In this document: piece after piece, positions 20,994 to 30,259 of the stretch
Layout of the letters: every line of letters starts with the position of its first letter
Position numbering within the stretch: the first letter of the stretch is position 1
Source: Anaerohalosphaeraceae bacterium
Lineage (GTDB): Bacteria > Planctomycetota > Phycisphaerae > Sedimentisphaerales > Anaerohalosphaeraceae
Direction: 5' to 3'
DNA: 64,000 bases
NCBI GenBank assembly: GCA_037479115.1
Contig: JBBFLK010000012.1
Span: 1 to 64,000 of the forward strand
Translations under genes and position numbers: made by a program
The notes under the pieces: model-generated
Databases searched by the model: none
What the model was told of the DNA's origin: nothing
The model's input: the letters and a program-made list of their open reading frames with translations, nothing else

Positions 20994-21076
20994 AATAGCC
21001 CCGGGCGACAAGCCCGGGGAAAGAAACGGCACGTCCCCTACCTGCTCTTTGTCCCCGTCCTTTCGGGCGGGGCTAT
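20994..21076 (+). repeat. REP-like A/B hairpin pair, copy 2
   Basis: The family A hairpin (20994-21022) is the same as copy 1, loop included. A diverged family B hairpin follows (21046-21076, GTCCCCGTCC ... GGGCGGGGCTATC). The A-to-B order and distance match the first pair at 20505-20588. Confidence 0.7.
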
Positions 21077-21247
21077 CTCCCGAGGGACATTGTCCAGACG
21101 CCAGTGTCCAGCCTCCAGCGGACAAGCCGCGGACTCATAATCCTTTCTGTCTATACCCTTCCTTCTTTTTCGAGTATCGGATTTAAAATTTAGGACTTCA
21201 GAATTCCCCGTCTTTCTTCCTTCAGCTTTTTTTCCCCTTCCTTTTTT

Positions 21248-21276
21248 AATCCGTGTAATCTGTGAAATCCGTGGTG
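21248..21276 (-). repeat. Dispersed motif related to 39425-39446
   Basis: The motif AATCCGTGTAATCTGTG (21248-21264), followed by AAATCCGTGGTG, recurs in reverse complement at 39425-39446. Shorter pieces (ATCTGTGGTGAA, AATCTGCGGTTC) occur near 20736 and 21304. Function unknown. Confidence 0.5.
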
Positions 21277-21331
21277 AAAAATTCCTTCCTTCCCCCAATC
21301 GGTGAAATCTGCGGTTCAAAACCCAAGAGGG

Positions 21332-23071
21332 TTATTCAAACTGGATGTCCTCGAGGACAAACTGAAGGGTGGTTGAGCCGTTGTAGGTGTTGTACTGAGG
21401 CTGGTAGGCAATGTGGAAGGCATCGGTTTCGAGCAGTTTCTTTTCGAGCGAGCCCATCCCGAATCCGATGCACCGCACGGCGCCGGTTTTGTCCTGAATC
21501 GACAGCTGCAGGTGGTCGTTTTTGGCCCCGCACCGCCGCGGGGGCGCAATCAGCCGCACCCCTCGCGTGGCAAACACCGGCCGCGGATTGCCCTGCCCAA
21601 ACGGCTCCAGCGACGCCAGCTCCCGCATAAACTGCCCGGAAATCTCCCGCACGGACGCCTCTGCATCAATCGTCAGGGCCGCCGCGGGCGGCACATCCGC
21701 ACATTGCCGGCGGGCGTATTCCTCCACGGCCTGGGCAAACGCGGCCACCTTGTCGGCCTGAATGCGAAGGCCCGCCGCCATCTCGTGCCCCCCAAAGCGA
21801 ATCAGATGCTCTCCGCAGGCACACAGGGCCTCATACAGATTAAACCCCTCCACCGACCGTCCGGAGCCCTGGCCGGTGCCGTTTTCCAGATTAATCAGGA
21901 TGGCGGGCTTGCCGAACTCCTCAATCACGCGCGACGCCACAATGCCGATGACGCCCGGGTGCCAGTTTTCGCCGGCCAGAACAATCGTCCGGCGGTCCGG
22001 ATGATTCAGCCCCGCATCCAGAATCCGCTGGCGGACCTGTTTGAAAATATCCCGCTGGCATTTCTGGCGGAGCTTGTTCTGCTCCTTCAGATACTGAGCA
22101 ATCTGCATCGCCCGGTAGGGGCTGTCAGTCGTCAGCAGCTCCACAGCCAGCCGGGCGTGCCCCATTCGGCCGGCGGCATTGAGCATCGGGGCCAGCGTAA
22201 AGGCAATGTCATAACTGTCCAGCCCGCGTCCGGCCAGGTCGGCCGCCTCGATGAGGGCACGGATGCCGCACAGATTCGATTCCTCCAGGGCCTTCAGACC
22301 AAAGCCCGCAATCACCCGGTTTTCTCCGCGCAGCTCCACCACGTCGGCAATCGTGCCCAGCCCCGCCAGCGTTGTGGCATTAAGCAGGTACTGGCGCAGT
22401 TCCGGCGGCATCTGTCCGCCGCGCCGGTACGATTCGGCCAGCGCCCAGGCCAGCTTAAAAGCAACCATTGCACCGGCCGCATTTGGATTCGGATAATCCG
22501 CGTCCAGAAGCGGATGAACAATCGCCTGCGCCTCCGGCAGCACAGGCCCCGGGCGGTGATGGTCCGTAAGAATCACATCCATTCCGAGTTGACGGGCCAA
22601 AGCCGCCTCTTCACAGGCACTGATGCCGCAGTCCACCGTAATCAGCAGTTTCATCCCCGCTTCGGCCAGCTGACGAACGGCTTCGGCGTTCAGCCCATAT
22701 CCCTCATCAACGCGATGGGGAATGTAGTAATCCGCCCGAACATTCAGCAGACGGAACAAATGCCAGAGGATTGCCACGCTGCTGATGCCGTCCACATCAT
22801 AATCCCCATACAGAACAATGGGTTCCTGACGCTCGATGGCTCGACGGATGCGCTCCACGGCCTCCGTCATCCCCGGCAGACGCCCCGGCTCAATCAGGTC
22901 CGTCAGCTTCGGCGACAGAAACGACTGGGCACTCTTCGGGTCGGAAATCTGCCGATTCAGAAGCACCTGAGCAAAAAGCGGCGTGATTTTGAGCTGTTCG
23001 GCAAGGGTCTTGGAATGGGCACAGCGAGGGCGAATCTCCCAGATTTTCCGCTGCATCCTTGCCTGAGCCAT
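21332..23071 (-). CDS. recJ: Single-stranded-DNA-specific exonuclease RecJ
   Basis: 579 residues, a usual length for RecJ, which degrades single-stranded DNA 5' to 3' in recombination and mismatch repair. DHH-family metal-binding motifs are clear: LYGDYDVDGISS, ITVDCGISA, LTDHHRPG and a later glycine-rich DHHA1 segment with RFGGHEMAAGLRI. The C-terminal OB-like domain (PRPVFATRGVRLIAPPR) is present. The ATG is preceded by GAGGGA nine bases upstream. The gene stands alone between the repeat region and a MauE-like gene transcribed the same way. Confidence 0.93.
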   Translation of the reverse strand: MAQARMQRKIWEIRPRCAHSKTLAEQLKITPLFAQVLLNRQISDPKSAQSFLSPKLTDLIEPGRLPGMTEAVERIRRAIERQEPIVLYGDYDVDGISSVAILWHLFRLLNVRADYYIPHRVDEGYGLNAEAVRQLAEAGMKLLITVDCGISACEEAALARQLGMDVILTDHHRPGPVLPEAQAIVHPLLDADYPNPNAAGAMVAFKLAWALAESYRRGGQMPPELRQYLLNATTLAGLGTIADVVELRGENRVIAGFGLKALEESNLCGIRALIEAADLAGRGLDSYDIAFTLAPMLNAAGRMGHARLAVELLTTDSPYRAMQIAQYLKEQNKLRQKCQRDIFKQVRQRILDAGLNHPDRRTIVLAGENWHPGVIGIVASRVIEEFGKPAILINLENGTGQGSGRSVEGFNLYEALCACGEHLIRFGGHEMAAGLRIQADKVAAFAQAVEEYARRQCADVPPAAALTIDAEASVREISGQFMRELASLEPFGQGNPRPVFATRGVRLIAPPRRCGAKNDHLQLSIQDKTGAVRCIGFGMGSLEKKLLETDAFHIAYQPQYNTYNGSTTLQFVLEDIQFE

Positions 23072-23162
23072 CGAATCAATCCCTCGCTGAATGACAATTT
23101 ACGGTACTTAGGCAAACTATACAACCATAGGAGAGGATTGTCAATCGAAGCGGGGCAAAGAA

Positions 23163-24263
23163 TCAGGGGTGCTCAAAGATTTCATCGAGGATGGTCTCGG
23201 GCTGGGGAGCCGTACCCTGCGGCCAGTCTCTCACAAACCCGCCGTCAACCAGGGCCACTACATAGGGGCTCATAATCGCCCATTTTTGCTTGTCGCTCAG
23301 CCGACCCTTCAGGCAGGGGGTGTCCGCCGGTACAGGCCCGGCCTCGCCATAGGGAGGCACTGCCACAAAGGCGATGGTCATCAGCGTCTCACCCTGCTTA
23401 GCCATCTCCTTAGCATACTCATCGTACAGCGGAACCATCTGGGCACAGGTGGGGCAGTCATGATGATACATCAGAATGACCGCAATGCCGCTTTTGAGCT
23501 GGTCGGCAATATCAATATACTGAAGCCACGGCCATTGGGGCACTTCTGACCGAACCGCCGGAGTTTCCTTGACAGGCTCCTCTGGGGTTTCCGGAACGAC
23601 GTTATCGGGCGTTGCCGGCTCTTTTGTGTCCGGCTCTTCTGTTTGGGCAATCTGGGTATTCTGGGGAATATTTTCCGGCTGGGGCGTTTCCACTTTTGGC
23701 GGAAGCGGAATGAGTATAGGACGAACCGGTTTCGCCACCGGCGTCCACTGCTCCGGTTTCTTAAATTCCGGACGAAGTGCAACCAGAATGGGGGCGGCAA
23801 TCGCCATAAACCCGATTGCCGGAACGGCCGTCGCCAACGCGTGCAGAGGATGCGGCCAGGGCGGCGGAAGCAGTTTTTCCCCTTTCGGACGGAAAATCAG
23901 CAGCAGAACAAAGAACGGGATGTCAATCAAAGTCAAGGTGTACCAGGGGTTTACGTGAATTCGACCGAAGCAGCCGCACGATTCCGCCCCAACCAGCGCC
24001 TTGCCCAGCGTCACAAAAATAAAGGCAAAATAGGCGCACGTCGCCGCCAGCCAGGAGGCCTTGCGGAACACTCCGGAAACAATCCAGACCCCAAGCGCAA
24101 ACTCCAGCGGGATTTGAAACAGGAAAAACTCGTACGATTCCCAGATGCCGTGTTCCCGCCAGGAAGGGATGTAAACGGTGAGGACCTCGTGGAATTTTAA
24201 AAGCGCCGCCGCGGCCAGCAGCAGGCCTGCCAGAGTCATCACAATTCGATTGCCAAGCTTCAT
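23163..24263 (-). CDS. MauE/DoxX-like membrane protein fused to a thioredoxin-like domain
   Basis: 366 residues. Four to five membrane segments lie in the first ~165 residues, with the MauE-type motif ESCGCFGRI between two of them. A Pro/Thr/Glu-rich linker (about 175-245) leads to a thioredoxin-like domain whose redox motif is HHDCPTCAQM (near residue 269). Proteins of this type move reducing equivalents across the membrane for oxidative folding or assembly of periplasmic enzymes. The fusion suggests that the membrane part recharges the attached CPTC thiol pair outside the cytoplasm. Substrate is unknown. A 91-bp gap separates it from recJ. Confidence 0.75.
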   Translation of the reverse strand: MKLGNRIVMTLAGLLLAAAALLKFHEVLTVYIPSWREHGIWESYEFFLFQIPLEFALGVWIVSGVFRKASWLAATCAYFAFIFVTLGKALVGAESCGCFGRIHVNPWYTLTLIDIPFFVLLLIFRPKGEKLLPPPWPHPLHALATAVPAIGFMAIAAPILVALRPEFKKPEQWTPVAKPVRPILIPLPPKVETPQPENIPQNTQIAQTEEPDTKEPATPDNVVPETPEEPVKETPAVRSEVPQWPWLQYIDIADQLKSGIAVILMYHHDCPTCAQMVPLYDEYAKEMAKQGETLMTIAFVAVPPYGEAGPVPADTPCLKGRLSDKQKWAIMSPYVVALVDGGFVRDWPQGTAPQPETILDEIFEHP

Positions 24264-24377
24264 TGGCTCAATTATGCCGCATTTATAGGGCCATTGTCTA
24301 TAAAAAAGATGCCGTTTGCTTCGTTTTAGTACGGCAAAAAACGGCGGCCTGTTCAGGAGATTCTCATCTGTTCGTCG

Positions 24378-24405
24378 TTGACCCGTATCAGAAGAGGGGT
24401 ATAAT
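24378..24405 (+). promoter_or_regulatory. Sigma-70-type promoter for acetate kinase
   Basis: TTGACC and TATAAT are separated by 16 bases, and TATAAT lies 39 bases before the ackA start. This is one of the best promoter matches in the window. Confidence 0.65.
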
Positions 24406-24444
24406 CCTTCCTTTCGTTTCTAACTGATTTTTGGGGATTCGGCA

Positions 24445-25638
24445 ATGAAGATACTGGTGATTAACGCCGGCAGCTCTTCGATTAAGTTTCAGCTGTTTGA
24501 GATGCCGGCCGGAACAATTGCGGCCAAAGGAATGGTCGAGCGGATCGGACAAGCGGAGGCGCAGCTTCACTATTCGGCAAACACCCATCAGATTAGCCGG
24601 TCTGTTCAGGCGGCCGACCATCAGCAGGCCATGAAAGTCATCCTCGCCATTTTGGCAGATGCTCACGTGGGTGCGGTCAAAGACGCCGCAGAGATTCAGG
24701 CGGTCGGGCACCGCGTTGTACACGGGGGCGAAGAGTTTACCGGTTCGGTCAAAATTGACGATGCCGTGCTCAAATCCATTGAACGGTTTGCGGACCTGGC
24801 GCCGCTGCACAACCCGCCGAATCTGACGGGCATTCGGGCCGCTCAGCAGGCCCTGCCGAACGCCGTTCAGGTTGCCTGTTTCGATACGGCGTTTCACGCG
24901 ACGATTCCGCAGACGGCTTATCTGTACGGTCTTCCGTTCGAGATTTACGAGAAATACCGCGTGCGGCGATACGGCTTTCACGGAACCAGTCATCGGTATG
25001 TTGCGCGGCGGGCGGCGGAACTGATGGGACGCGACAAGTACGCCCTGAATGCCATCACCTGTCATCTGGGCAACGGCTGCTCGATTACCGCCGTCAAAAA
25101 CGGTCGGAGCGTCGATACCTCGATGGGCCTGACTCCGCTGGAAGGCGTCATCATGGGAACCCGCTGCGGAGACCTCGACCCGGCGATTGTGTTTTATCTG
25201 GCGGACAAGGGCTACTCCGTCGCCCAGCTGAACGAAATGTTCAACAAAAAGAGCGGTTTGCTGGGCATTTCGGGCGTTTCCAATGACATGCGGAATCTGA
25301 CTGAGCAGGCCGCCAAGGGGCACCCGCGGGCTCAGCTGGCGATAGACATCTTCTGCTATCGAATCAAAAAATATATCGGAGCGTACACGGCCGTTCTTGG
25401 AACGCTGGATGCTGTGATTTTCACCGGCGGCATCGGGGAAAATAACGCCGCTATTCGCCGGCAGATTTTGTCGGACCTGCCGCAGCTGGGGATTGAGGTC
25501 GATGCAGCCCGCAACGAGGCCCGCGAGCCCAAAGAGCGGCTCATCAGCACAGACTGCTCGCGCGTGAAGGTCTATGTGATTCCTACAAACGAAGAAGCGG
25601 CGATTGCGGCGGACACCTATCGGCTGGTTCAGTCCTGA
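24445..25638 (+). CDS. ackA: Acetate kinase
   Basis: 397 residues, the normal length. It converts acetyl phosphate and ADP to acetate and ATP, the energy-yielding last step of acetate fermentation. Family motifs are seen in order: VINAGSSSIKF, GHRVVHGGEEF, FDTAFHATIP, GFHGTSHRYV, NGCSITAVKNG and GGIGENNA. A GGGGA site precedes the ATG and a strong promoter lies upstream. No phosphotransacetylase gene is adjacent. Its last 10 bases overlap the end of the convergent transporter gene. Confidence 0.96.
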   Translation: MKILVINAGSSSIKFQLFEMPAGTIAAKGMVERIGQAEAQLHYSANTHQISRSVQAADHQQAMKVILAILADAHVGAVKDAAEIQAVGHRVVHGGEEFTGSVKIDDAVLKSIERFADLAPLHNPPNLTGIRAAQQALPNAVQVACFDTAFHATIPQTAYLYGLPFEIYEKYRVRRYGFHGTSHRYVARRAAELMGRDKYALNAITCHLGNGCSITAVKNGRSVDTSMGLTPLEGVIMGTRCGDLDPAIVFYLADKGYSVAQLNEMFNKKSGLLGISGVSNDMRNLTEQAAKGHPRAQLAIDIFCYRIKKYIGAYTAVLGTLDAVIFTGGIGENNAAIRRQILSDLPQLGIEVDAARNEAREPKERLISTDCSRVKVYVIPTNEEAAIAADTYRLVQS

Positions 25639-26570
25639 GCGCCCAGCGGCGCGGAGGGGGCTTCGGCCTGCCGCTGCTTCTGGGCCAGAACAAAACAATA
25701 CGAACCGCCGATGAGGATGCATCCGAAGAGCCACTGCAGGGCGGTCAGGCGCTCTGCAAACAGAAAGGCCGAGACGACCAGCACGCTGAACGGCCGCAGC
25801 AGCAGAAACATTGTGGGAATGCTGGCCCCGATGCGGCGGATGGCCGCATAATAGAGGACATGACCGATAGCGATGCCCGCCAGGGCCGAAATAACCACGT
25901 GGCTCCAGCGGAGCCAATCCAGCCGAAGGGCATCGGACGGCCGACCCATCACAAAGGCCAGAATGCCCAGTCCCAGCGCCGTGTAAATCGTGATAACGGA
26001 AAAACTCAGCCGGCTGTCCACCTCGCCCAGCAGGGCCTTGACGGAGACGGTATAGCAGCCCCAGCCGACCGCCATCAGGGCCGCCAGCAGCGTCCCCAGC
26101 AGTGTCGCCTTCGCTGAAAACTCCGGATGAAACATCACCACACCGCATACCCCCGCTATCGAAAGAGCCGTGCCGACCCAGAACGGAACGCTTCGCAGCA
26201 GCCGCCTTTCCGCCGGGAACAAAATCATCGAAAACAGGGCCACCCAGAAGACCAGCGTCATCGTCACCAGCGTCACGAAACCAGGGTCGGCGTAGTAAAA
26301 CGCGGCGGCATAGCAGCTCTGGCCCGCTACATTGAAGGCGGACGGCACCAGTGCCCGAACAAATACTGATTTGGGCAGGCCGTCCCGCGCGGAGGTCCAC
26401 AGCAGAAACGGAAGCCAGAACAAAAAGGCCGTCGAATAGCGAAGGAAATTCTGTGTCCAGGAGTCGAGCACACCGGTCAGCGTCTTGATATACAGCGGCG
26501 CAATCGTCCAGCAGACCATAAAGCCGACACAAAAGAAGACAACGGAGGGCAGACGCAGACGTGTGTTCAT
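25629..26570 (-). CDS. DMT-superfamily (EamA-type) transporter
   Basis: 313 residues with about ten hydrophobic segments in two EamA-like halves, for example VVFFCVGFMVCWTIAPLYI at the start and LRPFSVLVVSAFLFAERLTALQWLFG near the end, the latter a typical EamA signature. Such proteins export or take up small metabolites; the substrate cannot be told. It starts five bases after the stop of the upstream transglutaminase-like gene, so the two are probably co-transcribed. Its 3' end overlaps ackA by 10 bases, tail to tail. Confidence 0.85.
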   Translation of the reverse strand: MNTRLRLPSVVFFCVGFMVCWTIAPLYIKTLTGVLDSWTQNFLRYSTAFLFWLPFLLWTSARDGLPKSVFVRALVPSAFNVAGQSCYAAAFYYADPGFVTLVTMTLVFWVALFSMILFPAERRLLRSVPFWVGTALSIAGVCGVVMFHPEFSAKATLLGTLLAALMAVGWGCYTVSVKALLGEVDSRLSFSVITIYTALGLGILAFVMGRPSDALRLDWLRWSHVVISALAGIAIGHVLYYAAIRRIGASIPTMFLLLRPFSVLVVSAFLFAERLTALQWLFGCILIGGSYCFVLAQKQRQAEAPSAPLGAQD

Positions 26571-26575
26571 CGGAG

Positions 26576-28321
26576 TCAGTCAGCGAAATAGGCATCGGGT
26601 TCCAGGCGGATTCGTTTGTGCAGGCCCTTGACGGACTCAAACAGATAATCCCGGTCGGCTCGCAGACAAACCGTCGGCCCGTCAATGTCGAGGGTCATCG
26701 TCCGCTGCGGATGGCGCCGCCGCAGAACATTGGCCAGATAGAAGGCCTTTTCGATGCCGTCGCCGGTTTTGAAGTTGGCCACCTCATCGGGCTGGGCCAG
26801 CCGCGGGCCGTCATAAATCGACTCATTGGACATCTCGCGCAGAAACTCATACACCTGCTCATCCGAGCGAGCCGCCGCCTGTTCAATGGAGACCGGCGAG
26901 CGCTCCAGCGCCGCCTTGATAAACGGCTCCCACCGGCAGCGCGTCATATCGCGATAGGCATAAAACGCCAAATCGGCCGTCGGACTCTTGGAGCGAATCG
27001 ATTCGAGATAATCGAGAATCTCCTCCCGCGAAAAATCCGGTGAGATTCGAATCGGCTCGGCGGGCTCATACTGTTTTTCCGGAGACGGCAGACGCGGGTC
27101 AATGTGCAGGAACTGCCTGAGCTCCTCCACCAGTTTTTCGGCCTCCGGCACGAACGGCGATAAAAACCTTGCCAGCTTGAATCGGTGGTCCGGATTCTTA
27201 ATATCGATTTGTTCGGCCTCGATAAAACGAGCCAGCTGTTCGCAGCACAGGCGGCCTTCAATGGGATAAGGACTGAAATCCTCCTCTTCGACCTCTTCGA
27301 GCAGTTTGTCAAAGGTCGCATCGAGAATCCGATAGCGGCTGCCGTGCTCATAGCCGAACAGGACCTCGGATTTGACAAACATCCGCTCGCCCCGGCGGTG
27401 CCGGCAGAACTGGAAATACGGCTGATAGGGCTTCTGTGAGCGGAGAAAATTGGCAAAATTCAGCTGCGTAAGCGGGGCGTCCAGATAGTCCCGAAGCAGC
27501 CGCTGAAGCCGCTGATACTGCTGCGGGTCAATCGTGGCTTTGTCATAGAAGCAGTGAATACAGCCGGTGACATGGCCGACCACGGTCACCTGTTCGTTGC
27601 GCAGCGCCCGCTGGGCCTTGTTGGAAATCTCTGTGCCGTTAAACCACATCGCCTTGGTCACCAGCCGGCGGTTGTTCGTGATGACTCCGTCCTGAATGTC
27701 GATAAAGTTCTGCGAATGCAGGGGGGTCAGAATCAGGAAGATATCCTCCAGCGGGATGCCGCAGACGATAAAGGCCGCCGCCGCATACAGGGCCGACAGG
27801 GATACGCACTCGCCGGCGCCGGTCTGGTAGCCCTCTTTGCGGCGGAAGGCGGCCATCGCCTCCACCGTCTCGGTCTTCCAGTAGGGAATGACGTCGCCGT
27901 CATATTTGTCCAGGCCGAAATGCCGGCGGATGTCCACATCAAAATAGTATTTGTCGCCGGTGTAGCCGAACAGGGCGTTGGAGCGGGCGATATCCTCCGG
28001 CGAGATGACGTCCTTAAACCGGTTCAGCTCCACATCCTTGCGCGTCAGCCCCCAGGTGTTCAGGTCGAGGTTAAACTCGAACTCATCCATAATATACTGA
28101 CGCAGACGCATCAGCCGCCGCCAGGGATTTTTATTTCCCAGTTTGACAAAACACTCTTCATCGCGCCAGCGCCAAATCAGCGGGCTCATCAGATTCGCCA
28201 GCACCAGCGAAACCATCAGCTCCGGATACACAAAACACTCCATATCCGACAGCGTCAGGGCGGAACTGTATTTTTCGAGCTCCCTGGCGTCCATTGCAGC
28301 TGAAGATAGTTTCTCTGACAT
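26576..28321 (-). CDS. Transglutaminase-like cysteine peptidase-fold protein
   Basis: 581 residues without signal peptide, so probably cytoplasmic. The segment around 165-215 has a transglutaminase-like core: GAGECVSLSALYAAAAF (Cys172), LTPLHSQNFIDI (His202, Asp208) and NRRLVTKAMWFNG. The rest, including a tryptophan-rich N-terminal part (LIWRWRDEE, KNPWRRLMRLRQYI), I do not recognise. Its ATG shares one base with the TAA of the upstream OLD-type gene (TAATG), which implies translational coupling. The catalytic pattern fits a protease, amidase or cross-linking enzyme; none can be assigned. It may be a conserved planctomycete housekeeping protein rather than part of a system with its neighbour. 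Confidence 0.7.
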   Translation of the reverse strand: MSEKLSSAAMDARELEKYSSALTLSDMECFVYPELMVSLVLANLMSPLIWRWRDEECFVKLGNKNPWRRLMRLRQYIMDEFEFNLDLNTWGLTRKDVELNRFKDVISPEDIARSNALFGYTGDKYYFDVDIRRHFGLDKYDGDVIPYWKTETVEAMAAFRRKEGYQTGAGECVSLSALYAAAAFIVCGIPLEDIFLILTPLHSQNFIDIQDGVITNNRRLVTKAMWFNGTEISNKAQRALRNEQVTVVGHVTGCIHCFYDKATIDPQQYQRLQRLLRDYLDAPLTQLNFANFLRSQKPYQPYFQFCRHRRGERMFVKSEVLFGYEHGSRYRILDATFDKLLEEVEEEDFSPYPIEGRLCCEQLARFIEAEQIDIKNPDHRFKLARFLSPFVPEAEKLVEELRQFLHIDPRLPSPEKQYEPAEPIRISPDFSREEILDYLESIRSKSPTADLAFYAYRDMTRCRWEPFIKAALERSPVSIEQAAARSDEQVYEFLREMSNESIYDGPRLAQPDEVANFKTGDGIEKAFYLANVLRRRHPQRTMTLDIDGPTVCLRADRDYLFESVKGLHKRIRLEPDAYFAD

Positions 28322-30045
28322 TATTCAACCCACGTCGCTTTAGCCGACGATTTAATCTCGGCTATTCTGTCCAGTATTTGTATAATTTCCGCGTCAATCC
28401 TCTCTTTGGGAACAAATCGAACCAGTTCGTAAAACTGCTTCTTTTCCATCAGATTCGGAAGATGAAGTTTTTCAAAAAAGTTCTTAAACAGCGGCGACAA
28501 AAAATCATCGCTGGCCTTGATGTCCGCATCCCACGGCCCCGGTTTGTTTAGGATTTTCAGAGAAGCGGTAATTTCCTGAATACACTGTTCCATTATTCGG
28601 CGCCGTTTTTGGGCATCCCCCTGAGCGAATAAGTCCCCTGCACTGTTTCGCTCCCCGGCGGACTGGGCATATCCGTACAGTGTCTCCGGAAAACAGAAAT
28701 AATTTTCAATCTCCCTCTTTTTTGTCATATACCCTTCGGCCCCCAAATCGTCCGGAAGCTCTTTATCCAGCCGGTCAAAAATCGCAATTCCTTTCAGATG
28801 CGGGACGGCATAACGAAGTCCCCAAAAATGCCTGCGGACATCAACCGGCTGCTGTTTGTACTTGACAAAAGGCCGTTCCAGCGCCTTCATCGCCTTGTCG
28901 TGTCCCAACTTTTCCGCAAAGGCCCGGAGAATCGCCAAATCGGTTGACCCCTCCAGATACAAAACCCACCCTGTCTGTTCGGCCAGATAGTAATCCTCAA
29001 AGTCGATTTCTTTCAGCGATTTGAGAAGCTGACTGCCCCGGTCGTCAATCCGCCGGGGTTTTCCCAAAAAAGCGATTACCAAGTCGCGGCCGGCGGCTTC
29101 ATTCAAAAGCACTTCGGAATGACTGGCTGCAATAATCTGGCTACCGTTTTCCGCCGCAACCTCACTGAGTACCGCATAAACCTGTCTTTGCCGCAGGATT
29201 TCCAGATGGGCATCCGGTTCGTCCAGAAGCAAAACCGCTCCGGGGTTCTGAACCATATAGGCTAGGAGCAGAAGAATCTGCTGCATTCCGCGTCCGGAGG
29301 ACGACAGGTCAAACCGGCACCCCCGCTCTTTATAAAAAGCGACGATTTCTCCCCGTTCCGGAATATACTGGGGTTCCTCCATCTCCACCCGAAATAATTC
29401 AAACAGGCGTTTTTTGACGGCCTGCCATTGAGAAGGATTTTCCTGCGCAGCCGAATAACACAAGTTCCGCAGTACTTCGGCGGTTCGACCCTCCCCGATT
29501 TTGACATTGACCGCTCCCCGCTCCAAACGGATTTCATTGGCGGCCAGGCCGGACATAGGCGGCAAAAAGGCCACGGTTGTTTTTTCCGCTTTTTCCGGGA
29601 CCGGCAATCGGCCGGAACCTTCTCGCAGAGGCCGGCAGTAGAAGGACTCTTCATTGGCATAATCAAATTCAAATCCGCATTTCCAGCTTTCGCCTTCCGT
29701 CAGGCCCTCCACAAGAATGTCAATCCGAATATTTTGCGTTCTCTGATGCCCGTTGTCTTTGGATACTTCACGGACATGGAGATTTCTCCAGAGCAGATTG
29801 GCTTCCGGAACCGGCACGGCGATCAGGTCTTTTCGGTTGATTGCCACGCCCGGTCTTTTTTCAGGATTGGGTTTGCCTCTGCGTTTTTCCGCCCATTTCC
29901 TCAACCCGGCTTCCCACAGCGCCAGGGCCTGCAGGGCGGATGTTTTGCCGGAGTTGTTGGGTCCGATGAAAACAACAGGATTTCCCAGTTCAATTTCGAC
30001 TTCTTCGAAACGCTTGAAGTTTCGAATCATTAACTTGGTCAGCAT
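28321..30045 (-). CDS. OLD-family-like ABC ATPase with C-terminal TOPRIM-like domain
   Basis: 574 residues. The N-terminal half is an SMC/RecF/OLD-type ATPase: FIGPNNSGKTSA (Walker A, residues 28-36), LSSSGRGMQQILLLL (signature), AVLLLDEPDAHLE (Walker B) and IIAASHSEVLL (H-loop). The C-terminal half begins WVLYLEGSTDLAIL and continues with IAIFDRLDKELPDD and KKREIENYF, the spaced acidic pattern of a TOPRIM nuclease and of the TOPRIM partner in PARIS-like systems. OLD nucleases act in phage defence (Gabija GajA, P2 OLD). No helicase gene is nearby; the coupled downstream gene is transglutaminase-like. The gene is visibly less GC-rich than the cluster genes, which hints at transfer. Confidence 0.8.
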   Translation of the reverse strand: MLTKLMIRNFKRFEEVEIELGNPVVFIGPNNSGKTSALQALALWEAGLRKWAEKRRGKPNPEKRPGVAINRKDLIAVPVPEANLLWRNLHVREVSKDNGHQRTQNIRIDILVEGLTEGESWKCGFEFDYANEESFYCRPLREGSGRLPVPEKAEKTTVAFLPPMSGLAANEIRLERGAVNVKIGEGRTAEVLRNLCYSAAQENPSQWQAVKKRLFELFRVEMEEPQYIPERGEIVAFYKERGCRFDLSSSGRGMQQILLLLAYMVQNPGAVLLLDEPDAHLEILRQRQVYAVLSEVAAENGSQIIAASHSEVLLNEAAGRDLVIAFLGKPRRIDDRGSQLLKSLKEIDFEDYYLAEQTGWVLYLEGSTDLAILRAFAEKLGHDKAMKALERPFVKYKQQPVDVRRHFWGLRYAVPHLKGIAIFDRLDKELPDDLGAEGYMTKKREIENYFCFPETLYGYAQSAGERNSAGDLFAQGDAQKRRRIMEQCIQEITASLKILNKPGPWDADIKASDDFLSPLFKNFFEKLHLPNLMEKKQFYELVRFVPKERIDAEIIQILDRIAEIKSSAKATWVE

Positions 30046-30187
30046 ACCCCTCTCCCGGCTAATCCTTTCAGCTCGCTTTTACCAGGCGACGGCGCCGGAC
30101 TATTTTTCTCGTTCCTATTCTGACTTCTTTGGAGGCATTATAGCCGGCGCAGCGGTGTACAGCAAGAATGGAAAGAGATTCTTTCTT

Positions 30188-30215
30188 GCCTTGACGGGAT
30201 TTGCCGGTATAGTAT
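30188..30215 (+). promoter_or_regulatory. Possible promoter for the GH2 gene
   Basis: TTGCCT and TATAGT are 16 bases apart, and TATAGT lies 44 bases before the GH2 start. AAGGAG follows close to the ATG. The -35 match is weak. Confidence 0.35.
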
Positions 30216-30259
30216 GAAAGCGTCGGCAGTCAGGATAGTTTGATAATAAGGAGAATCCG

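Larger units (their letters stand above)
20290..21331. other. Gene-free spacer packed with dispersed and tandem repeats
   Basis: This kilobase has no convincing gene. It contains two pairs of GC-rich hairpins, a heptamer array, a 21-bp tandem repeat and a short AT-rich motif related to one at 39425; each is listed separately. The open frames here encode only low-complexity translations of the repeats. Confidence 0.8.

Noticed and set aside
20319-21186. Open frames with translations such as VISYQLSVISHQ or ACAGMTAACAG
   Set aside because: They are translations of heptamer and 21-bp repeats, open in several frames at once.
26561-28303. Plus-strand frames opposite the transglutaminase-like gene
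   Set aside because: They lack ribosome sites and domains and are explained by the minus-strand gene, which is coupled to its neighbours.
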